Below, in pieces: positions 25,189 through 37,220 of a DNA stretch of 64,000 nucleotides; positions within the stretch are counted from its first letter, which is position 1; each line of letters starts with the position of its first letter. Made by a program: the position numbers and the translations under genes. The notes below the pieces were generated by a model. That model saw only the letters and a program-made list of their open reading frames with translations. It made no database searches and was not told the DNA's origin. The stretch comes from Dryomyza anilis (Eukaryota; Arthropoda; Insecta; Diptera; Dryomyzidae): positions 744,001 through 808,000 of the forward strand of contig OX638130.1 in the NCBI GenBank assembly GCA_951804985.1. The letters run 5' to 3'.

Positions 25189-25695
25189 GTGTATCTAAAA
25201 CGTTTGTCAACAAGTTTACACAACACAATTACAAAATTTCATTGTCATTTCCATGTTTGCCAAAAGCAACAGACGCATAAAGTACCACATACCACACGGC
25301 CACAACTGCTGCACCACATCCTTACGCGTCTCCCGCATCCTTGCGCCAAGTCTCCCACATTTAAAATATGCAAACGATGGCGCAGTGTACAAAGCACCAA
25401 TGTACGAACGAACGGACACATTCGCGCTACAAGTGAGGAAATTTACAAATTTGCATTTAGTTTTTGAATAGTTTGAGTTATGAAAAAGGAGATAAGGAAC
25501 GTACCATTCTCGATGGATGCTGGTTGCCAGTGCTGTGGCACGTAGAAGCAACATGGAGGCAATTGAAGTGAAAATATGTTTATTGCCGAATATAAACGTG
25601 TATTCACATAAAGGACGCGACTTTAGAGACAAAGCGTAGAAGGTTTTAGGTGGGTGACAATTGAAATATACACTGGGTGGCGCATGTTGGGTCAA
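25189..25695. other. GC-elevated open segment, unrecognised
   Basis: This 500-bp stretch is richer in GC than its surroundings and open on both strands: 92 codons on + (25189-25467) and 159 codons on - (25695-25216). One + frame runs from an ATG at 25253 to a consensus donor CAA|GTGAGG at about 25432. I recognise no domain. It could be an exon of an unknown gene, an old mobile-element piece, or chance. Confidence 0.2.
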
Positions 25696-26359
25696 CTTTT
25701 ATTATTTTCAGCAAACAGGTAAATGCTTTTAAACTAGTATTACAATGTAGAATTAAAATCATATAAATAGAGAATTAAAATTCGGGTATGGTAACGTAAA
25801 GAATATCAGAATCGGCCGCAGAATTAAGGTTTACAATTAAAAATTAAACTGTACAATTAAATCCGCCACTCTATGTGGCTGACGTAACGAATATCAAAAT
25901 CGGTTTCAGATTTATTTGTTAAAATAAAAATGTTAATTTCAGAATGATTCAAAAGCTATACGCTAAATTCACTTACTTCTCACGTTGCATACTTCTGGGA
26001 GCAATTTTCAGGTATTTTTAAACTGTACGATTCTGCGAGCGAAATTCTCAAACTGAAACTTTAACACTTAAACGAATGCTCGTAATATAATCCTCAGACA
26101 CTTTTTTGTATAAAACACAAATAATAAATGTTGGTATAACGTGGATGTTTGATGGACCGATGACGGCTAAAATGGGAAAATATAATAATAATTAAATAAA
26201 AAAAAATAAAAAAAATAAAATAATAAAAAAATAAAAATTAAAATTAACCCGAGACAAAATTTTTGGCATATTTCTGGAATATTTCGGTCATATTTGCGGC
26301 AAACGCACAGCTAAATGGAATATATTGGGAAGTGTATAGCAGATTGTAAATTTTTGTGG

Positions 26360-26512
26360 AATTTTTATGGCAGATTCACGCCATATTTGGGGAATGGGCT
26401 GAAATCAGACAGCTTTTGATACAAACTCCGCCTTTGTCTGTTTGAAATATGTCCAGGGAATGTTTCTGAACTGCCTCGACCCTGCCAAAAATTTTGTCTC
26501 GGGAATAAACAA
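26360..26512. repeat. Dispersed degenerate repeat, related to 14760-15330
   Basis: Shares GCTTTTGATACAAA, ATGTTTCTGAACTGCCT and CTGCCAAAAATTT with the intronic repeat at 14760-15330, in the same orientation. Its family is unknown. Confidence 0.6.
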
Positions 26513-26825
26513 AAAATAAAAATTAATAAACAAAATAAATAATAAATAATTAAAAAACTAAAAATAAAATACATATATATTATTTTTATTAACAATCAAT
26601 TTTATTTACCCGCAAAAGAAGTACACAAAAGAAGTTATTTTGTCTATTTTATCGTTTGTGATCACAAACAAGGTTCTTGACAAAATATAAAATAAGTGAG
26701 GTTCTTAACACAGAATAAAATATTGTACGTATATATAACAATTGATATTAATAGCAAACAAAATCATATTCCATTTTTTTTTTTACAGATTAACCAACGC
26801 TCAGGGGATGCCCTCTATTCGTGCA

Positions 26826-27620
26826 ATGCACAGTGTTGATCGTAAGAAAGGATTATAGGTTCAAAGGAGGAGGAAAGATGGAGTAGTGTCGGTGGATGTT
26901 TACTTTAAATTTCCCAATATTAAAAATGTCGGGAAATACAGACGCAGGGAGATTGTTCCACAAACGTATCGTGCGACTGAAGAACGAATTATCTCTGTAT
27001 TGCGTGGTTCTGTTGAGAACCGAGTGAACTACGAGGAGGTGGGCTTGGTTCGATGCCCGAGTAGAACGAGAGAAAACACGACCTAGTGAAATCAGGCCAT
27101 GTATTTCCCTCGAACACTTACTTCGTATAACCTATACAACAGGCTTACACACCCTACGGTCCTTTGGTGCTCAAGATAACCAATAGAGGATGAAATATTT
27201 TATCCCCTATTAAATATATTACACGTTGTTGGATTCGATCCAGGAACTCCAAGGAAGATTTTGAAGCCCCTGTCCAAATGTGCGAATTGTATTCCATCTT
27301 AGGCCGAATATAGGTGGTGTAGACAATGCGCAAGTCAGCGGGAGTGAAGTATGTCTTACACCGTTTCAAAAAACCGAGGCACTTGGCCGCTTCTTACGAC
27401 ACATCAAATATGTGATCATTCCAACGGAGGTCACTTAATATACCCAGAAAGTCAAGAGCAGCTGACTGCGCAATATCCACAGAGTCCATATTGAGGGGAG
27501 GGAGAGGTGAATCCATTCTTTAGTGAGATAACAGACAACATTGGGTCTTGCTAGCATTAAAATCAACTCTATTTGCAAGACCCTACTCGGAGATTGTTTT
27601 AAGGTTATTATTGTGTGTAT
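26826..27620 (-). mobile_element. Jockey-like non-LTR retrotransposon fragment (reverse transcriptase C-terminus)
   Basis: Read on the - strand in several frames, the segment gives the usual C-terminal pieces of a dipteran non-LTR reverse transcriptase polyprotein: a thumb segment with TYIRPKMEYNSHIW and LDRIQQRVIYLIGD (27154-27369), then FSRTIRLWNNLPASVFP (26886-27086). Stops and frameshifts separate the pieces, and the 5' part is missing. It is a dead copy. Confidence 0.85.
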
Positions 27621-27662
27621 CATTCATTGTGCGCCTTTTACTCTCAATCTATTATTCCTAGT

Positions 27663-28508
27663 AATATTTTTAATTAAAATATTAATAGGAATTAATTTAA
27701 TATAATTTAAATACAACTAAATCTTTAATAGTATTAACTACTTTTATTTATTACTTTTGATTTATTCATTTTCTTAAATTGCAACACTGTTTTTTTTCTT
27801 CTGGATTTCATTTTGTTTTTTGTTTGTGCGTCGGCGGCGTCGTTCAGTTTCTTCTAACATTATTTTCTTCTACGTTGCTATTTTAAAACAGTATATTGCA
27901 TTATTTATTGTATGTTATGTTATTAAAGCATTAAATGGTTCAATTTATTTTTACTGTCAAGAATTTGAACAAACAGCTTATGATGTTCATTTTGTTGCAC
28001 ATTGAATCATTAAAAAGCGAATATCAAATTTTATGTTTGACTCAATTAATTGGCACACCTGTAAAAGTTGTGAAAACTGACTTCGGTAAAACATTCGTTA
28101 GGTTGAAAGAATTTTACAATGCATATCAAACAGTATAAATACTTATTTAATATTTATTTTATGTTGTATATTTAATTAAATTATTTTTATTTTCATATGT
28201 TTCTATTCGACAAATATTTTATTTAATTTAACAATAATTTAATTGATCCAATTTCTATGAAATGATATTTTTAACTGATGTTTCTAATTAATTAATGATT
28301 TAAAAATTCCCAATAAAAAATATAATATATAAAACAACTTTAATATTAATATGACAAAAAAATTAATTAAAGCTTCTCCAATTAACATATTCTCATTATT
28401 ACGAATATGGAATTCAATGCTACTAAAAGTTACATCGGCTGAGTTTCAATTAAAAATTAATTGAATTGATTAACATTTTAGTTATATTTACACACTTTTT
28501 TCTGTGTG
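27663..28508 (+). mobile_element. Transposon copy, left arm of an inverted pair
   Basis: About 845 bp that is nearly the reverse complement of 29022-29878. It contains a short open frame at 27935-28138 (67 codons) that also exists, with few changes, on the opposite strand of the other arm. It ends at ACACACTTTTTTCTGTGTG. Neither the family nor the ORF is recognised. Confidence 0.75.
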
Positions 28509-28568
28509 AATATAATATATAATCAGTATAATATATATAATCATATAATATATAATCAGTGTTCTCAT

Positions 28569-28588
28569 TCTACTCCGATCGGAGTAGA
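28569..28588. repeat. 20-bp perfect palindrome in a CTACTCC-rich stretch
   Basis: TCTACTCCGATCGGAGTAGA is self-complementary. CTACTCC words recur from here to about 28700 and again at 29993-30136, on both sides of the right transposon arm. Confidence 0.8.
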
Positions 28589-29021
28589 TCTACTCCATTT
28601 CATTTGTATTTTTAAATCTACTCCTCTACTCCGGTAGTAGCATTTTCTACTCCTTTCTCATAATTTTCTACTCTTTGTTACTGAAATCTACTCCCTTTGC
28701 AAAAATTGCATACATTTTTAATTTGATGAGAACAATTTCTGGCGCCCCAAATAAATTGTCAATGTTATAATTTTCCTAATAACTATGATCAATTATCTCT
28801 AAAATAGAAGTTATAATTAAATATACGTTTGTATCAACTTTTACAAATTCAATTTTAAAAACACCATGTATTTCATTGGGTGTTCCAGAAACACCCCAAC
28901 TATAGAAGACCACCCTGTACACATCAGCATTATAGAAAATCCATAAAATCAAGAATGAATAAAAATATTCAAAATTAACATATCTATTAATTTATTAGTA
29001 TTCTAATACACTAATGCACAC

Positions 29022-29984
29022 ACAGAAAAAAAAGTGTGTAAATGTAACTAAAATGTTAATCAATCCAATTAATTTTTAATTGAAACTCAGCCGATGTAAC
29101 TTTTAGTAGCATTGAATTCCATATTCGTAATAATGAGAATATGTTAATTGGAGAAGCTTTAATTAATTTTTTTGTCATATTAATATTAAAGTTGTTTTAT
29201 ATATTATATTTTTTATTGGGAATTTTTAAATCATTAATTAATTAATTAGTAACATCAATTAAAAATGTCATTCGATAGAAATTGGATAAATTAAATATTT
29301 TTTTAAATTAAATAAAATATTTGTCGAGTAGAAACATATGAAAATAAAAATAATTTAATTCAATATATAACATAAAATAAATATTAAATAAGTATTTATA
29401 ATGTTTGATATGCGTTGTAAAATTCTTTCAACCTAACGAATGTTTTACCGAAGTCAGTTTTCACAACTTTTACAGGTGGGCCAATTAATTGAGTCAAACA
29501 TAAAATTTGATATTCGCTTTTTAATGATTCAATATGCAACAAAATGAGCATCATAAGCTGTTTGTTCAAATTCTTGACAGCAAAAATAAATTGAGCCATT
29601 TAATGCTTTAATAACATAACATACACTAAATAATGCAATATCCTGTTTTAAAATAGCAACGTAGAAGAAAATAATGTTAGAAGAAACTGAACGACGCCGC
29701 CGACGCACGAGACGCACAAACAAAAAACAAAATGAAATCCAGAAGAAAAAAACAGTGTTGCAATTTAAGAAAATGAATAAATCGAAAGTAACAAATAAAA
29801 GTAGTTAATACTATTAAAGATTTAGTTGTATTGAAATTATATTAAATTAATTCCTATTAATATTTTAATTAAAAAATGTGTAAATACAATTAATTAATTA
29901 GTAAATACATTAAAAATTTTAATTGGAATACGATTTTAATTGCTATTAATATCAATTGTTATATATACGTACAATACTTTTTCT
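29022..29984 (-). mobile_element. Transposon copy, right arm of an inverted pair, with terminal inverted repeats
   Basis: Positions 29022-29878 mirror 27663-28508. The copy seems complete: it starts ACACACAGAAAAAAAAGTG and ends ACTTTTTCTGTGTAT near 29984, an imperfect inverted pair. The matching ORF is at 29599-29396 (67 codons). It is probably a non-autonomous DNA element. Confidence 0.65.
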
Positions 29985-30631
29985 GTGTATATTTCTACTC
30001 CCTTTGCATTATATTTACTCAAATATTTAATTGTCTACTCCTTTTACATAAAATCTACTATATTTTGCAATATTTTCAATTCTACTCCCTTTTACTCATT
30101 TCTAGTTCTCAATATTTTCAAATCTACTCCTTTTGCATTGGCGAAAAGTGTGAATGTCACATGTGACATTTTGTCTATACAGCATTTTCAACTGAAATTG
30201 AGAAAATTCCAAATGAAATTGAGATGTTCAATTTAAAATTGATAAATTTTGAAATTAAATTGATATTTTTGCATTTAAAATTGGGAAAATTCCAAATGAA
30301 AATAGATTGGGAATTTCAAAAAAAAAATGGATTTTTTTTTTGTATCATTCATTCTCGAAGCATTGTTGTTCATATTTTTATGGCTTTATAAAAATTTCAA
30401 TTTTAAATGAGATATGTTGATTTCTCCGAGATATGTTGATTTCACATCCGTCCTCCCTACCAAAGGCCACCTAACATAATTCTGATCAGAGTGAGCCTAA
30501 TGTTAAATCCACGTAAAACAACCTGATCGATAATTTAAGAAGAAACCGTAATTGTAGTAAAAATCTAATTTAAAAACTTTAAAATTTGTTTTTAATAAAT
30601 ATGATTATGTACAAATATTTTTCAATTAAAA

Positions 30632-33600
30632 TCAAGGCTCGTTGCGACAGATAACAGAAATGCGACGTTGCTTCTGCACTGGCTGCCCCTGAAATTTGGA
30701 CGCTTCATTCGCGAGTATCTCATGTGTGAAATTATAGCGTGAAGAGTAACTAAAAATAAACAGAAATTGAAAGAAAATTATGAAAAAATACTTTAGCTAA
30801 ACTTAGCACCTCATAATGTACAGGGAGCGGCGCTGCAGCAGCAAATCCGCATAGAAGTTATTCTCCAGCGTCGTGTGCGGTTGATCTCTGTAGGCAGCAT
30901 CGACTGGCGCGTCATCCTCTTTGTTCTGCTGGTATTTGCGCTCGTCGGTGCGCACCAAGCGCATCACACAATCAGAGAGCAAACTAATACCAGCGATTGT
31001 AGTGCCGCAGTACTTAAATTGTTTACAAAATTAAAAATTTTAATATTAATCTAAGCAGTTCTAGTGCTTACTCTAGTGCTGTCCACATGCGGCTTAATGA
31101 CACCCTGCTCTGCCAGATCCAGCACATGCACGTAGGGCATAATTTCACCATCGAAGGCCACTTGACGCACACGTTCCATAACGGCGCGATTGTGCGGATA
31201 CCAGTGCTTACGCTCAGTCTCGCGAAAGCCGTGAATGGCCTATAAATATGAATAGCTTGTTGTATATATCACTTATTATTAAATAAAATTCATTTACATC
31301 ATCCCAATGATCAAATTCGTAGCGCAAACGCTTCATATAGGGCTCGACCTCCTCGTAGATTTGTGTCTCCTCTTCCGCGGTGATAAAGTTTGGTATGATG
31401 CGCATGTCCTTCGCAAAATTGAGGCGCTCCTGCGACGGCCAGACTCCATGGAACTCAATTAAATTTGCTACATGTTAGAAACAGCAACATGGATTGAGTA
31501 GAGTCAAACTATAAGCACATGTATTCCAAAGCATCAAGCTTTTAAAAAGCAAAAACATTTTTAAGTCCAATTTATCTCATAAAAATACATCCAGAGATTG
31601 ATCTTTTCCAAGACCACAAACAAGTCTTTATTTTGAAGTTATTAGAAATTACAAAGAATTTATTGTAAGATTTAAATTATTTATGGTGAAAACTGATGCT
31701 ATTATATTGTGTGTGTAAACTTCGAACAATTTTAGCGAATACACACAACACTGCAGCTCTTTTAGCAAATACACATACCCAAAAATTTGTATTCTTCGAA
31801 TTGCGTAAACTTAAATTTGTATGCTAATAATATATAATGCTAGATTAAGAATATTTGAATTATTAAAAAAAATAACATTTTTTTAGGTACTTTTAAAATT
31901 CCTTCACTGAAATCATCCTTTCATTTAAAATTTATTTCAAAAATATAGGTGCAAAGGTGCAACCCGACAATTTGTTCATTTAAGTTATAAAATTACAATA
32001 GGTCTTCCAATCCCAGGAATATAGAAAAATCAACAGTGAAAATCCAGATATTTTTCAGTCCAGAAAATATTTGTGCAATCAGTTTGTTCAATTGCCAAGT
32101 CTCAAAAATAACTAAACATTTAAGTTGCATTAAAAACCACATGAAATATTTGTTTAAATTTAAACAAAAATAAAAAAAAAAATGGTTTAATTTAAAAGCA
32201 GCGTTTTAATAATATAAGAATTGATTTTTTCTTTAGATAAATCAGAGTATTTTTGTATCTAATCTCGTAAATACCGGGATTGGTAAAAGTATCATGGAAT
32301 GCCACCCTCTTCTTAGGAGCAGTTATAGAAATTCGAAAAGACCAAAAGGTTCATGTCTCCGCTTATTTAGTTTGCACGCATCGCAATTGTTTTATTTTTT
32401 TTAATCTGTGACCGAAACGAAATCGGAAATAAACAGATATCTAAAACCGATAAATATTATAAATGATTTTGGTTTTATAAGGATTTAAAAGAATTTTAAG
32501 ATAGTATGAGAAACTGAAAAAAAACTAATTTTATGAAATCCAATTTTTAATATTATCATTATTAAACTTGCAAATCAAATTTAATGGTAATTGATTTGAG
32601 TACTTGGATAATATAATTCTCTCTTGACTGTAGATATTAAATATATGAATTGGAACCGGAACCTTAATACAAAAAAACATAAAAACTTATCCGAAATCAA
32701 AAATGTTATTCCTAGCTTTAAATTATAAAAATATAAATTAAAATATAAAAAAATACCAATATTTCATAAGTATTGTATATCATTTTGATTCTATAAGATG
32801 CAAGACTACCCTGCAGTGAAATCTTAACTAGTAGCATAAATATGTAGTATTCATACTAGTAACCAAGTGTCTAGATCGGTAACTAGTTAAAATGGACGCA
32901 GAGAAAATCAGTTAAAAAAATTGTTTCGTAGAGGAACGTGTCAAAATTGTCAAAAAATATATAAAATTTTGAAATACAAATTATATTTCATTTATTTGTT
33001 TTGTAGCAAGCATCTTTCTTTTTTATTTTGTGGTGGGTTCCATCGTGCGAATTGTTTTATTTTTTTCCGCCATGGACTTATATAATTTAACAAATAACCT
33101 ATGTGAAAGTGCCTTACAACAGTGTCTTGGCTGCTGAAAAAACCCACGATAATCGCTCTCTACTACGCTGTCCACCATCATGTCTCATTTCAAGAACCTT
33201 CCTGACTGGATAATTTTCCTCCATTCGTTCCACATGACCTAGACTGCGAAATCGTTGTATCTTGATGAGCTTGACTATGTCAATCGTCGTCGATTAGCTT
33301 ACAGCTCTAGTGTTTCAACTGTTAAATAGTAACTAGTTTAAAGGTGGATTAAAGGAACGAATTTATAAACTGACTGGTTAGAAGGAACTAGTTAAAAAAC
33401 ATTTTAAATGTAATGCAAGAGGGGACAATTGACACATAGTAGGATATGAGCATTGAAAATAATACAGTTCATTGTATGAAAATGAGGTCGAATTTGGACT
33501 ATTTGAGTGTCTACGGAGAACTAGACCAATGCTAGTATTCAATTAGTCCTTTACACTGCAGGGTATGAAAACAAGCCATCTTTTGATCGTCTTACTTTTT

Positions 33601-33864
33601 ATATGCCTCCGTATACATGACAATTCAAAGAAGGTCTATTCATATTTTTACTGTTTGCTGCATTTAGGTAAATTTTAACAAAATATTTTAAACTCACTTA
33701 CATGATTCGTGTTTTACGGCTTCAGCGCCACTTCCACTGGTCATCCGTTGGCCACATAATTTTTTATCACTGTTGTTTGCTGCAAGTACCAGCTGCACTT
33801 GGCGCCATTTTAAAGCACATCGCACATTTTGCAATAACCGCCGACCACATATTATTTGACTCAT
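30632..33864 (-). CDS. ALKBH7: ALKBH7-like mitochondrial 2-oxoglutarate/Fe(II) dioxygenase, intact copy
   Basis: Five exons on the - strand: 33864-33702, 31467-31298, 31239-31072, 31012-30810, 30749-30632. They have GT..AG borders and compatible phases and give 273 residues. The N-terminus (MSQIICGRRLLQNVRCALKW) is basic and lacks acidic residues, like a mitochondrial presequence. The core matches the AlkB homologue 7 family: RIIPNFIT, RLRYEFDHWDDAIHGFRE, the metal-binding HVD (KPHVDS), TIAGISLLSDCVMRLVR, the second histidine in NFTHEIL, and the 2-oxoglutarate arginine region RRISVICR near the C-terminus. In mammals ALKBH7 acts in the mitochondrial matrix in programmed necrosis and RNA/metabolic control; the fly role is not established here. 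The insert between MRLVR and SLYIM is longer than in the human protein. It is the only undamaged copy in the array. Confidence 0.92.
31468..33701. other. ALKBH7 intron 1, unit 1
   Basis: 2.2 kb AT-rich intron separating the presequence exon from the catalytic exons. It contains the LINE fragment at 33119-33307 and nothing else recognised. Equivalent introns are 40737-42955 (unit 2), roughly 49967-51984 (unit 3, shortened) and 58906 onward (unit 4, interrupted). Confidence 0.75.
33119..33307 (-). mobile_element. LINE fragment inside ALKBH7 intron 1, unit 1
   Basis: The - strand encodes IVKLIKIQRFRSLGHVERM followed by RKVLEMRHDGGQRSR, the typical GHVxRM region near the C-terminus of insect non-LTR reverse transcriptase polyproteins. 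Unit 2 keeps it (about 42370-42555); unit 3 lacks it. Confidence 0.75.
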
Positions 33865-34192
33865 TTTATTTTATAATATTAATTTTAATCAAAACCACTT
33901 AAACTCATCGTAATCATAAAATATAAATATTAAATGGAGAACAGCTGTTGCTGACTTTTCGCCCAAAAATAATTTCGCCATAACAAATGAATGTTGCCAG
34001 ATTGTTGCCAGATACATTTGTGTTACCAGTTTCCAGAATCTTTGCTGTAGTTTTGTTAAAAGATGCGTTCGAGAATAAAACAGTTAATTGTCATTTTAAA
34101 ATTTATTTAAAGGTTATGTTTTTGCATATAATTTTCACTATTTAATTAAAATTTCATTGCACAAATTAATTATTTAACATTCTAAATACACG

Positions 34193-34693
34193 ATGGTTCA
34201 TTTTAAAGTCCTGGAGATCTTAAAACAGTTTTAAATGTTGAGATTTGTTTATGTTAAATTTTGGAGTTTTTGTTAATTTTGTGAACTTGTAAACAAAGCA
34301 TTAATATTCTGTACGGGACGCCAAAGAAGAACGGGACGGCTAAGAAGAACAGTAACTCTAATACTTCTACCTTGAATAATTGTATCATGGGTTAAAAGGT
34401 AATAACAAAATATTAATAATATTAGTATTAATATTAATTTTAGTCGGCTGCGTCTCATATATGCATATTTTGTCTCTCAGGATTTCGTGGTTAACGCGAT
34501 GGTAGCTTTGGTCTCAGGTGTTATTGGTAAAATCGAACGACCTAAACTAGCGCTGACACGCATCGGTGAAGTTTGGACTAGTATCGATTGGGACATGACA
34601 TCGATCAGCAAATGCGAGAACCCGAAGAACAGTGACCGTTGTCGCACTGCACTATCTGCCGTCATAGAAGCGCACCAGAGTCATGCTTTTTAA
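34193..34693 (+). CDS. Gene B: small unrecognised protein, unit 1 (two-exon model)
   Basis: The firm part is the exon 34444-34693, which follows the acceptor AATTTTAG and encodes 82 residues (LRLIYAYFVSQDFVVNAMVA at the start; SKCENPKNSDRCRTAL near the end) before TAA. Codon content and GC exceed the surroundings. A possible first exon is 34193-34227 (MVHFKVLEILK), in matching phase but with a weak GTTTTA donor. In units 2 and 3 the exon differs by one silent change (CGG to AGG) and one G to V change. I do not recognise the family. It lies divergent to ALKBH7, about 330 bp from its start. Confidence 0.35.
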
Positions 34694-34894
34694 CGATCAA
34701 ATACGTTATTATCATTGGTTTGGACTCGGTGTTTGTTAATAGCAATAATCGTTTGGGTCTTTCGTGGAAGATGAGAAGAACCAGTAAAACAAATTCATTT
34801 TGAACTAGAAACATCGGATGGTCTTACAAGGAAGCGCCACTAACATTGCACATGCGTCCAATACCAATTAGGTGCTGATGGCAGATATTTAGTG

Positions 34895-34962
34895 TTACAT
34901 AAAACTACGATCAACCGCCGCCAGTTGGTTACATAAAACTACGATCAACCGCCGCCAGTTGG
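34895..34962 (+). repeat. 34-bp tandem duplication private to unit 1
   Basis: TTACATAAAACTACGATCAA and the next 14 bases occur twice in a row; units 2 and 3 have one copy. Confidence 0.9.
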
Positions 34963-35108
34963 TCCACTTAGGACATTGCAAGCTTGACAGATTTGATTGT
35001 TTTTATTATTTTGTTTAATATTAAATATTTAATTCTTGTAACACTGTTAAAAACTACAATTTGGTATATTAAACAATGACTAATATATTCCAATATATAT
35101 TCCACAAA

Positions 35109-35111
<3 letters not shown>

Positions 35112-35168
<57 letters not shown>
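35112..35168. repeat. (TA)n microsatellite, unit 1
   Basis: Long TA run. The matching runs at about 44325-44395 (unit 2) and about 53354-53402 (unit 3) differ in length and are followed by CTTGGCGCCACT, which is missing here. Reading frames made of alternating Tyr/Ile here are artefacts. Confidence 0.9.
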
Positions 35169-35172
<4 letters not shown>

Positions 35173-35810
35173 TAAGGCCAGTTTTTTAAAGTCAAATTTT
35201 GGCTCATATCTCGCTCTTTTGCTGTTCGATAGATTGCTTTGTTACGCGTCTGCCCCCATAGCAAAAATTAAAATCCGAAATGCATATGCCTTTTGATATT
35301 ATTTTAATTAAAAACACTCAAAAAAATACTGTAATTAATAACCTTAATTTAAAATTTATAAATAAGTATATAAAAAAATTCATTATTTCAAAATAAACAT
35401 TTTTGTCAAAATTATTGGAAAAATAATAAAACAATTTTTCTTTAAATTGTTCAAGCCAGTTTTAATTTAAAAAGTAAAATAAATATTCCAAATTGTGTTT
35501 GGGTTACTTGGATGTAAACTCTAACAATATGGAACTATTTGGTATTTAAAAGATGTAAAGGATTTCATACACAAAAATCATGTTGTTTAAAAAAACTTTT
35601 CCATTTAAATACATTTCTTTTAATTTTCATGAAAATCGATGGTTACGGTCTTTAACAATTACCGGTTACCGAATTGCGATCGTTATGAAAACTAGTTTGG
35701 GATTCAATATAGTCAAACTCGCACACCCTAAATAATTTACGATTTACAGACAAACGATTTTGTTTATATTTAATGGTTATTTAATAAAACAGACATAAAA
35801 ATAAAATTAA

Positions 35811-36431
35811 ATGAATAACGTAACAATTACAATTTCTGTTTTTAAACAACATGGCGCACAGGAGGAGCAGGCGGCGCATGTGCAACGCTATGTGACGGCG
35901 ACAATAACCGATGGCGATAACGAGGAAGAGGAGGAGGCGGCTGCGAATTTGAAGGTGATCTATTTGCATTGTTGCACGTTGTGCAATTTTGTGCAGCTCA
36001 ATGAGGCCAATGTATATAAGCATTTGCGCGAACATCATGGCGCACAGGAGGAGCAGGCGGCGCATGTGCAACGCTATGTGGCGGCGACAATAACCGATGG
36101 CGATAACGAGGAGGCGGAGGAGGCGGCGGCTATTGAAAATATTTCAACGTCAACGTTGCTGGTGCGCGTTACCAACATTGAAAATATGAACTTCGACGAT
36201 GAGGCTGGCGCACAGGCGGAGCAGGCGGCGCATGTGCAACGCTATGTGGCGGCGACCATAAATGATGGCGAAATTCAGAACAACGAGGAGCATGAGCAGG
36301 AGGAGACGGCGGCGATGGCGCTTGATGATGATATTTCAGAGGTCTCGTTGGAGTCAACGTTGCTGGTGCTCAACGCCGAGGATGAGGAAGAAGCTATGTC
36401 CGTGGTGGTTGAAGAGGGTGTCACAAACTAA
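35811..36431 (+). CDS. Gene C: 206-aa acidic C2H2-type finger protein, unit 1
   Basis: An unbroken frame from ATG (35811) to TAA, acidic and Ala/Glu-rich. It contains one C2H2-type finger at residues 55-75 (CTLC, 12 residues, then HLREH), and three copies of a repeat GAQ(E/A)EQAAHVQRYV(T/A)ATI at about 15-45, 77-107 and 133-153, with acidic runs (NEEEEEAAA) between. It ends LVLNAEDEEEAMSVVVEEGVTN. The end reads through what was probably a donor: the downstream paralogous exon has GAGG|GTAAGT, here GAGGGTGT. The predicted protein is identical in units 1, 2 and 3, and all five differences in unit 3 are synonymous. Family unknown. A single finger and acidic tail could suit DNA/RNA or protein binding, which is a guess. 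Confidence 0.6.
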   Translation: MNNVTITISVFKQHGAQEEQAAHVQRYVTATITDGDNEEEEEAAANLKVIYLHCCTLCNFVQLNEANVYKHLREHHGAQEEQAAHVQRYVAATITDGDNEEAEEAAAIENISTSTLLVRVTNIENMNFDDEAGAQAEQAAHVQRYVAATINDGEIQNNEEHEQEETAAMALDDDISEVSLESTLLVLNAEDEEEAMSVVVEEGVTN

Positions 36432-37220
36432 CAACTCTATACGCAAATTCCGATTGTTGAAGACAGAATTTAACCCTGCTCTATTTTTAGTAGTTCCAGC
36501 TATCAATGTTTTCATCAGCGTTTATCTCTGCAACGGCAGAGTTTCGTCGTCGGTGATGCTGCGACATAGTGACGCTCATGACAGCAGCGCATGTCCGCTC
36601 AGTTGGCAATTTGAAGCTCTCGCACAACTCGCACAATATGTTAATCAGCAGCATTGTGTTTTAATAAATTCCAATATGGTAAACATTAACAAAATATATT
36701 TATATGGCGCTTGATGCAGATGGCGCTTGATGCAGATATTTCCGAGGCCTCGTTGGAGTCAACGTTGCTGGTGCTCAACGCCGAGGATGAAGAGGGTAAG
36801 TCACAAACTAACAACTCTTTACGCAAATTCCGATTGTCGAAGACAGAATTTAACCCTGCTCTATTTTTAGTAGTTCCAGCCATCAATATTTACATCAACG
36901 TTTATCTCTGCAACTGCAGAGGTTCGTCGTCGGTGATGCTGCGACATAGTGACGCTCAGCGAATGTCCGCCCAGTGGTTTGCTCAGTTGCAGCAATTGGC
37001 AGTTTGAAGCTCTCGCACAGCTCATTAAATATATAAATAAGCAGCATTGTGGAAGTTGCGTCGTGCGTTGCATGACTGATAATATAGATCAGCATCGGGA
37101 TCTTCAACAGCTCGACGAATTGGCGATTGTCTGCAGGCGTGTTTTAATTAACAAAATATATTTATATATGGGCCATTCCACACGAAATCGAACAAAAAAG
37201 GTCAAATTTGAGATTTAACC
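36432..37220 (+). pseudogene. Degenerate exon-like segments following gene C, unit 1
   Basis: Two diverged copies of a gene C-like 3' region. A short exon (36711-36795, MALDADISEASLESTLLVLN) has a good donor GAGG|GTAAGT, an ACTAAC branch-point word and an acceptor TTTTTAG (intron 36796-36870, 75 bp). It joins in phase to a cysteine-bearing exon from 36871 (VVPAINIYINVYLCNCRG). An 8-nt deletion relative to unit 3 repeats (near 36958) shifts the frame, so the long SSECPPSGLLSCSNW frame is not reached. A shorter copy occupies 36490-36690. These may be alternative 3' exons or remains of duplicated exons. Confidence 0.45.

Noticed and set aside
34273..34458. Minus-strand 61-codon frame resembling a signal-anchor protein (repeated in units 2 and 3)
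   Set aside because: The hydrophobic part comes from an ATTAATATTA run, it overlaps the likely gene B intron, and the first residues change between units.
35781..36071. Minus-strand 96-codon leucine-rich frame opposite gene C (also in units 2 and 3)
   Set aside because: Silent changes in gene C are replacements in this frame (I to V, D to Y), the opposite of what selection on it would give.
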